Assembly: GCA_020744425.1 (NCBI GenBank)
Contig: JAGMUV010000027.1
Span: 682,001-746,000 of the forward strand
Source: Dactylonectria macrodidyma
Lineage: Eukaryota > Ascomycota > Sordariomycetes > Hypocreales > Nectriaceae
Reading direction: 5' to 3'
Length of the DNA stretch: 64,000 bases
The notes beneath the pieces were generated by a model. The model had not been told where the DNA came from. It saw only the letters and a program-made list of their open reading frames with translations, and searched no databases. Every line of letters begins with the position of its first letter. The first letter of the stretch is position 1. Shown here piece after piece: positions 1-10,000 of this stretch. Made by a program: the position numbers and the translations under genes.

Positions 1-1164
1 TCGAACCTGATCTTTTCAATGAAGCGCAGAATGCAGGCTGTTGTGCGGTCACGCGGGCGGTATACGAAATATTGAAGCCATCTTTAGGAACTCCATTCAA
101 AATGCTACAGATTTATATATACCAATATTTAATTGACATTTATTTGGGCGCACAATAAGGGGTTGAAGATGAGGGCATCATGTGGTGGAGGTATAGGTAC
201 ACCGGGTTGACCCCGGATGTGTCGTAACTTTTTCGCCCCCACTGTAGCACTGGCTTAGCCAGGACTACATTACAAAGCATCGGAGCTGAGTGTATAAGAA
301 GCCGAAAACCTCCCTGAAGTGGTACCTGAGTCAATGACAACGAACTCATGAAGCGTCGATCGGGACGGCCTAACATTCCTACCGTCGGACTCTTCAAACT
401 AGCCGCTGCTGCGAGGTGAGTTACTAGTCAGGTTCTTTCGCACAGACCGGATTTTCCCACGATTTGGAATCCGGCAGTTCTGCACAATCCTGGCAATTCG
501 GAGCTCGTAGCTTGATGGCCCACCCCCAAAAACAAGCCTGGTCCTGGTCCACATTCTCGGAGCTCAGCGCCAAATATGGCGTAGTCTCGTTCTAACTTGG
601 TCGGTGGGAAATAATTCCACATTCTCGCGCCAGAAAAGTGATGAAATGCAGATCGTACCGGACGCTAGCTTCACGGCTCTCTTATCTCAAGTAGTAGGGA
701 CAACCCAAGAGGCGCTATATTTTAGAGAGAGATCATCACGAAGACTTGAGTTCACCAAGTGTGAGCAGCGCGTAAATGAACTAAAGCTCATTAAACCTCG
801 AAACGGGGTTAGGCCTATGCTGTCGCTTATATACCTCTGGTTAGCGCGCATCACTTTGCTGATACGCCTCCGTACATCACCGCAAGCTCGAACGCCACCA
901 CGGTATGTTGCCCATCGTTATGCCATCTGTTTAACTGCGGAGGGAAGATACGCCGACGGAAGAATTGGGGTCTCTGGCAAGAGTCAAAGCGTTGTATCGT
1001 TCTGGTTGTGAGAGTTCCATCCCGTGCTGCTTGTCCCAAGGTGGGCAGGCCATGTTTCGTTCGAGACCTATAAAGTCACCATCAGGTTTGAAGCAGTCAT
1101 CTGAGGACATACTACACACGAGTCCCGCAACCGCTACTTTTGTCAACAAAAAATATCGATCACC
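1..1164. other. No supported gene
   Basis: Upstream region of the first SDR. Several short open frames occur on both strands, the longest 135 codons at 604-1011 (+). None shows a recognisable domain, a convincing start context or splice signals. The proximal part presumably contains the promoter and 5' UTR of the SDR at 1165, but I cannot point to a specific element. Confidence 0.5.
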
Positions 1165-2171
1165 ATGAAGTTCAGTATCCCAGATCTCGCCGGAAAGGTA
1201 GTCTTTGTCACAGGAGGTCTGTCATTACTATGATCAATATTCACAACACAAGAGGGACAAGAAGTCATCGTTGATGGACAGAGTCGTTCTATGTGATTTT
1301 TTCAAAGCTAAAATGTGTTTCTGCAGGAACGGCCGGCATTGGAAAAGAAACACTGCTCGCACTCGCCAAACATAACCCGGCTCAACTATACTTCACTGGA
1401 CGTAACGCCCAAGCAGCCACGAGCCTCGTCACGGAACTGAACCAAATACGTCCCTCGGTTAACGTTGGGTTTCTCCAATGCGACCTTGCCGACCACGAAT
1501 CCATCGTGAATGCTGTCAGGACAAACTTTGCGTCCGACCGTCTTGACATCCTCATCGCAAACGCAGGCGTATGTGCTGTCCCTCCAGCTAAGACCAGGGA
1601 CGGACATGAGGTACAGTTCGGTACCAACCATTTTGGACACTCTGTTCTCTTCAAACTTCTTCTGCCCACAATGTTGCGCACGACAGAGCTCCCGGGCGCT
1701 GATGTTCGGCTCGTCTTTCTCGCTAGCTCCCTCTATTCCCAGGCCCCGCGCGGGGGAATATTGTTCGAGAACCTCCACTCCACACAGGAGAATCTAGGCA
1801 CGTGGACGCGCTACGCGCAGAGCAAGCTGGCGAATATACTATATGCGGCCGAGGTGGCGAAGCGGTACCCCAAAATCACAGCTGTATCACTCCACCCTGG
1901 GATTGTGGGAACAGGTTTGGTTGACGACCTCGGCCTGTTCTCGAAGGCTCTGGTCTATATAGGCGCTGGATTCAGACCAAAGAGTCCAGAGGATGGAGCC
2001 AGGAATGGACTGTGGGCAGCCACGACGGCGCTGAAGAACATAAGATCTGGGGCATATTACGAGCCAATTGGGAAGGAAGCTAAGCTCAATTCCACCGCTA
2101 GAGACGAGGACTTGGCCAAGAAACTCTGGGACTGGACAGAGGAGCAGCTGAAGGCCATCGATATACAGTAA
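1165..2171 (+). CDS. Short-chain dehydrogenase/reductase (two exons)
   Basis: Predicted NAD(P)-dependent SDR acting on an unknown small carbonyl or alcohol substrate, probably cytosolic. I read exons 1165-1216 and 1327-2171 (298 aa). The ATG at 1165 sits in a CACC context and gives a short N-terminus leading into the cofactor loop. The intron 1217-1326 has a GTCTGT donor and a TGCAG acceptor and splits a glycine codon, and the join restores the TGGTAGIG dinucleotide-binding motif (residues about 16-23). An NAGV motif and the catalytic YAQSK (Tyr near residue 180) follow, with a C-terminal tail typical of fungal retinol-dehydrogenase-like SDRs. Length is normal and no lesion is seen. The gene stands alone, next to decayed DNA. 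Family assignment is firm; the substrate is unknown. Confidence 0.88.
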
Positions 2172-2707
2172 TGGATGCACTGTACACAACTGACGTCTGG
2201 GGAGCGTCTGAATATTGAGGCATTTTTGGTTTGAGTCAGTTTCAGATGGTATTTATGTATGCAGCTGCGCACTTTGATTTCCCAGTCGCTCCCTTTGGTT
2301 CTTGCAACTGATAAAGGACAATTGAAGAAAATAAACAGTTTTTTTTTTAACTGTTCTGTTTTTTATTTTTATAAATCGGGCAATATTTTGCGACTCCCAC
2401 GTCTTACCTACATCTGCTGAGGCAATCGCTTTAATCGACATATGAAAACGCGCCAATTAGTAGTAAATATGTCAGATTCCCAACATGCGGAGGTCAAGGG
2501 AATACATAAAGGGACATTAGAGTATGTTAACCCACGACGGAAGTGAGTGCCTAAATTTCTGTGTTTACATTCCTAGCTGCCCAAAATAAGATCGAGACTC
2601 AGCTACGGCGCATGATATCGGCCGAACGTAGCTTTCCCCCTCATGCGCACATCTAGGGACGAACACATTCATCCCTTCTGTCGAGTATATCCGTTTACTT
2701 GGAGCCC
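2172..2707. other. Intergenic, AT-rich
   Basis: Downstream of the SDR. It holds an AT-rich stretch near 2335-2375 including a run of T (2339-2348) that may belong to the 3' UTR or polyadenylation region. No coding potential was recognised. Confidence 0.4.
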
Positions 2708-2930
2708 TCAAGGGCCGTCTAAGAACAGCTGGAGATGCTATGCATAGAGCTCTGGTACTTGGAAGAGGTGCCCGTGCCCTGCATTAGGATAGATAATAAG
2801 ATGCCCTTTCTCGATGTTCTGCTGTAGAACGAAGCTATTCAGGGTAGGCAACATGATGTCCTAGTGGTCGTTCGTAATCAGGGTGGGGGCCTCAATATTC
2901 TTAAGACGGTCAAAAGTTGGCGAGGTCGAT
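2708..2930 (-). pseudogene. Alpha/beta-hydrolase C-terminal remnant
   Basis: Read on the minus strand, this stretch encodes a typical C-terminal third of an alpha/beta hydrolase. It has an IEAPTLIT strand, a position where the catalytic acid usually lies, and a YPNAGHGHLFQ segment whose histidine is the expected catalytic His. The frame ends at a TGA at 2708-2710. Two in-frame TAG codons interrupt it, one in the acid loop (NDH*DIM) and one near the end (LYA*HLQ). Both are explained by CAG to TAG, a C-to-T change at CpA, the RIP signature. No N-terminal half was found upstream, so this is a truncated, dead copy. Fold recognition is by eye; the specific subfamily is unknown. Confidence 0.65.
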
Positions 2931-5530
2931 AGTGAAAGAGAAGATGGCTGTTGGCTAGGACCGCGCTCCCTATCTGACGAGATAGCCCCAGTGCTCTTCT
3001 CCAACTACCTTTCGCTTTTAAATTCTCTTCTACTAAGCATTGCTAAGGGCCAGGCTTGACTCAGACAGGTAAAAGAACAGGAAGAGTATGTCGTCCAAGG
3101 TGGGAGGCTTATCGTTGTTTGCACCGGCGCTCACGCCAGGCGAGAATCCGGCGACAGATACCCCGCAGGCTGCCCTGTTGCCATCAGTTTGACAAAACAA
3201 TTACCTGTCAATAAACAGGTTGTGAATCTCTACCCGTGGTCAAGATGGCTTCGCTAAGTCTCACGACTGCAGAGCTCCCAGGGCCCACACTAGGACTCCC
3301 AAGCCCCTTGATTGATTTATCCTTCGTGCCGAAGCCGAGGAGGGGGTGGGGCTTTTAGTCACCTTTTAGTCGTGATGAGAATGCGGGATACCTAAATTAT
3401 GGGACTTTTTGAGATATGCGGCAGGGGTGTTAAACTCCGAACACGTGCTGAGAACAACCCTATAATCTCCGGCTCTAAGATGTGTTTGTGGTAATGGTAA
3501 ATTCAATTTTGGACGGCTCATAAAGCTTCAAAGGAGACTGTGAGAGAGGGTTTCAATTGAACATTGCGTATTTTGTTCTTGATATTATTATATGTCAGGT
3601 ATGAGGGAGAATCATTAATTGCATCGGAGGCTTCGGACCTGAGGTTGAAAATTGGGAAGCGTTGTATCAATCGCACAAAAGCAGAAGTAGCAGCAAGGTT
3701 TGGCGACACGGGAAAGGTTGATTCGAAGGGTGTTGGATTAGGCCACTACACCAAGCCGGGCAAAAGTGAAGGCACCTTACAGCGGGTACCAGTGACAACA
3801 CAGCCTATATCCACTTCTGACAATGGGAGACAGGTTCAAGACAAAAAATAGCGCGGTCCGCCATTTCCAAAACTGTGAACCATCTCCATCCGTGGTCTGA
3901 GTCAGACATCAAGGCACGGTCTTCTTGTTTACGCGCATCAACCATGGGAGATTTTCGTCCATGGCATATCGGCATGTGAAAAGATGCACACGCCCCCACA
4001 CTACACCCTATCTTGGGAAATGGCTTCGCTCATTAGGAAGCATCATCGACTGGCCCGGACACAACTTAATCCAACCTAGAGACGACGGAACTTTCGCCCC
4101 TTCGAAAGAGCCTGGTGTTGGTTCCGGTACCGGTTCCGGGGAAGCGAAGTCAAAGAGACCAGCGAACGTCAAAATCAATACCCCGGAAAACCTTGGGGGT
4201 CCTGGTGTCAAAGACCCACAACGTCAAGACTAGGCCCTACGTTAAGGCATAGCATTTAATTAGCGTGGCCCTCAAGGTCCCAAACGGCGGACAATCTTGA
4301 ACTTAACCAATAGCAAGCAAGATCGGGTCGCAGCCCCAGCCAAGCGCCCGCGAAATCATATCCAAGACGTTCCAGACGTGGTGATCAACGGACGAAGGGG
4401 TCGTAATGGGTTAGAAGGACACGGCATTCGATCCCCTGGGATGCCATAAGGCTTGTGGGTCACTCATTGCCCCATAGGCCACCCTGCAGTGGTTCAATTG
4501 AGGCAGGCAAAGCTTTAGGCAGCAGCTTTGTACCTGCCGGATAATTAGTACTTTTGTTCCCTGCTAATTTCTAAGCAGATAGAAGTACTGCTAATCCGTA
4601 GCCATCCAATTGGCTTAAGCTCCTGGACTTTTGTCTCCACAAGCCGTATGGCATCCCAAGCGCTATCATAATTGGGCACTTCAACTAATCTTCGAGCTTT
4701 GCGCGGAATGAAACAGGGAGATGACCAAACCTGGACGATTTTTGGGTTTTGGGCTTAGGAGGAGGTGTATTACGCCCGGCCTAAGGTTGCGTTGGGCTTA
4801 GTCCCCTGAATTAGCCTCGTTCATCAAACGCTGAGTTCGTCAACGCTTTGGCCCTGTTGCCACCTGGTGTCTCAGTGAAAAGGCTAACACTTGTCCAGTC
4901 TAACTCGTAACCTTGAGGACCTGGCTCGTCTGTGGAACACAATTCATAAGCACGTACCAGATTATATCATTTCCGCAACCGCATACCGGCACCCATGCCA
5001 GGTCAAGGCATGCCCGGCACAGGCCCCAACTGGTGGGATTGTGAGATGAAATCAATCAACAAGGAAATAAGGACCATGCACCCTATCCCATCATCCACGG
5101 AGGGGGATCTATCATGGAGGCAGGCTTCACGGCATGCCGGGGTCAGCCCGCAAATCATTCAATCTACATCAAGTATCATAACTTTTCTGTGCCTTACCCT
5201 GGGTTGAGTAGACGCCCGCGGCGATGCGTGTTTTGCAGTCTGGCCTCATCCAGCTCGCACGTTTATATGTGTCCACCACTTCCCGTTCCTATTAAGCTCG
5301 CTGACCTACTTCTGTTTTATTAACCCTTTTCTCTCTTCGGCCTGTATTCTTTCTGAGCAGCTTCCTCTTGTTATTATACATCCTCCTTCCTGGGTGTTCG
5401 GTTCCTAATCCGTCCACCCTCTTACCCCTTCATCCCACTTACACACACGTAATACCTTGTACTTACACACACATATCTTGATTGGATGTCACTATAACTT
5501 ATCCGTCCTACCACGCAGACAGCGCCAGCA
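2931..5530. other. Gene-poor decayed DNA
   Basis: About 2.6 kb with only short overlapping open frames. The longest are near 3564-3851 (+) and 3925-4233 (+), which have no recognisable domain. Pyrimidine-rich sequence at about 5310-5450 probably belongs to the promoter and 5' UTR of the zinc-cluster gene starting at 5531. No element boundaries, tandem repeats or RNA genes were recognised. Confidence 0.45.
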
Positions 5531-6276
5531 ATGGGTCCAAGTAGCTTGCCCTCTCCTCCCATCAAGGTTCACGAATCGACTCTCTCCAGAAGGAGCACGT
5601 CGTCAAGTACGAAGTCGGTCAAGCCTATGCACCGTACCTCGAAGCAAGCGAGCCCTAGTTCTGATATGGATGGTCGATATAGGCGTGCTTGGAAGGCTTG
5701 CGAAAGATGTCGAATGAAGAAGACCAAAGTTCGTCTTTTATGTCTATTATTATCTTGTCCCAACTAATATAACCAGTGCGACGGCGAGTTCCCCTGCAAG
5801 CGATGCAAGGACGATGACCTGGTCTGCGCTGCTGGTATTAGAAAGAAGATGAAATACAAGAAGCTGCCGCGAGGGTATGTAGTGTTGCGATGTGAAACCT
5901 TGAGCACCGGCCCACGTACATATCACTTACATGCAACCAGATACGCCGAGGTCCTAGAAAACACCCAATTCGCTCTCACCGTTACCATCCACAAGCTCTA
6001 CTTCATGGTCCGAAATAACCAGCCCTGGGAGCTCGGTGATCCTGAATTAAACGACCGGGGCCAGCCCGTCATCCATAATATCGTCCAGAAGCTTGGCTGC
6101 ATCCGAGCTGATAGAGATATCGACCTCCCTATTGACATAGCATTCCCCGAAGATGAAGCCGGCATCGCTAAACTGGCCCACCAGCTCAAGGAGCAGCAGA
6201 AAGAAAATAAACCCAGGAAGGAGGTTAAGGACGCAGACTCTTCGGTATATAATCAAACGCAGCGGGCATCACTATC
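5531..6276 (+). pseudogene. Zn2Cys6 transcription factor, 5' part (split by Copia insertion)
   Basis: First part of a fungal binuclear zinc-cluster regulator, a nuclear DNA-binding protein. Exons are 5531-5728, 5777-5874 and 5941-6276, with introns GTTCGT..CAG (5729-5776) and GTATGT..CAG (5875-5940). The first join restores the zinc cluster, giving spacing CX2CX6CX5CX2CX6C (about residues 60-85: CERCRMKKTK, then CDGEFPCKRC). A basic linker and an acidic/helical segment follow. The frame runs straight into a Copia LTR at 6277 and would pick up a stop inside it. It resumes at 12654 after a 5-bp duplication (CTATC). The uninterrupted protein would be about 370 residues, short for the class and without an obvious fungal_trans domain. 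The allele is presumably null or makes a truncated DNA-binding protein. Confidence 0.85.
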
Positions 6277-6537
6277 TGTTGGAATATCACTAACACCGCC
6301 AGGGCTAGCGCCAGGATCGTAGGCACCCACGTGTGTAGACCACAGCTAGTAACAGCTGTAAGGGCACGTGCAGGTGCCTCCCTGCTAGATATAGGGCCAC
6401 TTCGTGGCCCTATTACCTAGCCTAGATTCTGTTCTTTAGACATCAAGTAAAACACCAAGTTAACCATCACGGTTTTGACGTCTCACCCGCCCGAAAGAGC
6501 AATTGCTATAACAGCAGGATACCTGAGTTATCCAACA
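6277..6537 (+). repeat. 5' LTR of Copia element
   Basis: 261 bp, bounded by a TGTTGG/CCAACA inverted terminal repeat. It matches the 3' LTR base for base in my reading. It contains a palindromic stretch (AGGGCCACTTCGTGGCCCT) around 6402-6420. The transcription start is not visible from sequence alone. Confidence 0.95.
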
Positions 6538-7010
6538 CTGATCAGTGGTTAACCTACCAGGTCCACCACTCAGAATACCGCAGATCAGCAAGGTTCATCA
6601 GAAGAGACAGCAGTTACGATATAGCTGGCTTCGGCCCATTACGCGCCAACAGCCCCTCACTATCGTAGCTACTGTGCTACCAGGAAACCGGTTCATCTAG
6701 CTCCCCGTCACTGGCCCAGCTAGATCACCGGCACCCTCATCCTAGCTCCCCTTCCAAGGCCCAGCTAGGCGCGTCCATCACGCACGACAACAGCTGCTTC
6801 AACGGTTATATAACCACAGCAACAGCAGCCACCCGATCACAATCGACAAGACTACGGAGTACCATCGTCACCCAAGGACGTGGGAATCCCGGAGACCCTG
6901 ACAACAAAGCAATAAGGGGCAGCATTAGCCCGATCAGGACTAACCAGCCACACCATCACATCATCAGTTTCATAAGGTTTCATAAGGTACGCTAGCAAGC
7001 AATACCTAAG
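6538..7010 (+). other. Copia leader / untranslated region
   Basis: 473 bp between the 5' LTR and the Gag-Pol start. It has no open frame of note and contains CAG-rich and CTAGCTC-containing short repeats. It should carry the primer-binding and packaging signals, but I could not match the first bases after the LTR to a specific tRNA. Confidence 0.6.
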
Positions 7011-10000
7011 ATGACATCAGAGACGCCAGACAGCTCCCAGAGCAGCGACAACAGCAGTGGCGATACCCTCAAGGGGACGTCAAGGGGAACGCCTATTCCC
7101 GAGGAATACCAGGACTTCATTGATCCAGCACTTTGGGGCAAACTCAACCTGCTAGATCTGGACGATGAAAGTAACCCACCTTCGGAACAGCACATCGGCT
7201 CCTTCATTCTCTTCAATGTAACAGCCTATAAGCGCCAGGGCTTGTACGGCCGTTACCTATGGGCCCGAGCCTATGATGACTTCGAAGAGTTTGAAGAACA
7301 GCACTTCCGGGTCAACAAGAAAGCCTGCAAGATACTAAGGTCGTTCATGCTAGAACAAGGTATATGGATGGGCACCAACCGCCAGGCCCACGCCATCAAC
7401 GTGGCAACCGCTTTACAGCAGTACCACGTATGGACAGACCTAGAGATCGAACAAACTGCTAGCAAATACCCCAGGTTCCTCAACAACCTCGACAAGATCC
7501 CCAGATTCAGGGAACACCTCAAGGAGGACCCAGCAGTCCTTGCGAAGGCAGCAGTCACAGCCCCAGTACGGCCACTGCAACTGCAGTTGCCAAGCCCCGA
7601 GAATACCACTCCACCTCCAGCCCCAGCTATACATCACCAGCAGCAGCAGCAGCTGCAGTATGACACCCCACGACATACAGCACCGTTAACAGCAACTGAC
7701 ACACCCACGGAGCCAGATGTCCCTACCTCACGGCAGGTGACAGACCTCTCTAAGATGTACACCGACGACAACAAATACGGTGGCGACATATATGACGTGT
7801 TAGAGAACAAGCTGCTGATTTTCCGGGACTTCTGCGGTAAAGTTTCAATTCCGCAGACGCAATTTTCACATGTATTCTCCCTGATGCTGAAGGGACGGGC
7901 ATTACGCTTTTACTTCTCGAACCTCGCCCGGACCCGCCCAGTAATGCAGTTCACACACATGGTACAACAGACGTTACAGCACTTCGAGCCCGAAGAGATG
8001 CAGCAGACGTACCTGTCAGAGTGGCGGTCTATTACACTTGCGAAGATGATAACCGAGCACCCAGCAAAGTCAAAGAGCGAAGTCTTCGAGTTACTACTGG
8101 AAAGGATAACATTACTCCACAGCGCACTACCTACGGTCAGTGGCAGCAGAATTGCTCTCAAGGAGCAAATCATCAACGCCTGCTACGGCCAACCCGAGTG
8201 CGCCAACGCGCTATACCGACCTGCAGTAGATTGCGAGGGCGTTATCCAACAGATCCGCGGTTCTATTAAGCTAGCAGCGTCAACGCAGCATTTCCATACC
8301 GCTGCAACGCTCCCTCAAGAACCCACCAGCAACCCAGTACAGTACTGGACGGACCGAACGTTCCGTGGCCAAGGGAGAGATACGAAGTACGGCAACCGCG
8401 GCTCTAATCCCAGCTCCCAGAGCATGAAGTGTTACGTCTGCAACAAGCCCGACTGCTGGTCCACAAGGCATACAGCAGACGAACGAACACAGGCCTACCG
8501 GAAATTCAGGACCAACAGGGCAGCCACCAGCACTTCGCAATCCTCCTACAAGGCGTTTTTAACGTGGCACGAAGGCCCTGAACCAACTGTAACGCTGTCA
8601 CGCAGCGGCAGCCCTGATCTCGTACAGCAGTACTTCCAGGAACTCGCAGACAGCAGGAACAACGAGCCTAGCAGCGAAGAGGATGCTGCGTGGGAAGACT
8701 CCCAACAGTTCTTCACCAGCTACTTCACATCGACAACGACGATTGATGGCCCCGCCCTCGCTAACCAACTAGCTAATCAGGCAATGTACCACGCCTTCAC
8801 AGGCCGTCTCCCGACTGCTCCCACATATACGACGGAATCCGCATATGCATTTACACTGCAGGCCCGGTACAGAGACATTTTTCAGGGGATATTGCCAGAC
8901 ACAGGAGCTTCCGGTCTTTCTACTGCTGGCAACCAGCAGTTCATAGCACTGCAAAAACAGCTCCCAAGCCTAGCATTGAACCAGACAGCAGCAGGCTCCA
9001 AGATCACCTTCGGAGCCGGGCCCCCTACCTACTCCACAGGCACGATCGACGTGCCTACACCGCTTGGTCAGATGGTGTTTCACGTGGTGCCAGCAGACAC
9101 GCCGTTTCTGCTCTGCTTAGCAGACATGGACCGCATGGGCATCACATTTGATAACCTGGCCAATGTCCTTCGAAAAGGGGCACTTACTGTACCAGTCATC
9201 CGCAAATGGGGCCACCCATGGATGCTATTACAGCCAGAGATACCACTGGCGTTCAACCACCTGACAGAGGCCGAGCTACGTCGAGTACACCGCCGATGTG
9301 GCCATCCATCCGTGCAACGCCTATATGACCTGCTATATAAAGCAGGCCACGACGTGGAAATCAACGCTATCAGAGCCCTCACGGACATCTGCAGCCAATG
9401 TCAGCTACACGGGACACCGCCTAACCGCTTCAAATTCACATTGCGCGACGACTACGAGTTCAACTACGAGATTGTGGTTGACGTCGTCACCCTAGACGAC
9501 GGCAAAGTGTTACATGTCGTGGATACAGCTACATCCTTTACGGCAGCCCGTTTCCTCCGCAGTCTATCAGCACAAGACACGTGGGACGCACTGCGCCTAT
9601 GCTGGATAGACGTTTACCAAGGACCCCCTGACTGGATCGTTTGCGACGCCGGCACCAACTTCCACGCCGCAGAATTCAAGGCGGCAGCAAGAGCTGCAGG
9701 AATCAGCGTCAAGGAAGTGCCTATTGAGGCACATAACAGCATTGGCAAGATCGAACGAGCCCACCCTGCACTACGGCGAGCCTACTATATCATCAGATCA
9801 GCAGACAATACCGTGTTACCAGAGAGCGCCCTCCAGATGGCCGTCAAAGCTATCAATGACACTGCTGGCCCTAACGGCCTTGTGCCTACACTGTTGGTTT
9901 TTGGCTCCTACCCACGGATAACCGAGGATTCACCACCCTCACCATCTAACGTGCGGAGGGCTGCAGCAATTCACAAAGCAATGAAGGAACTGCAGCACCT

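Noticed and set aside
604..1011. 135-codon open frame upstream of the first SDR
   Set aside because: No domain, poor start context, overlapped by frames on the other strand, composition like the surrounding spacer.
3925..4233. Open frame with a GSGTGSGE glycine/serine stretch
   Set aside because: Low-complexity composition, no start context or homology, antisense frame equally open.
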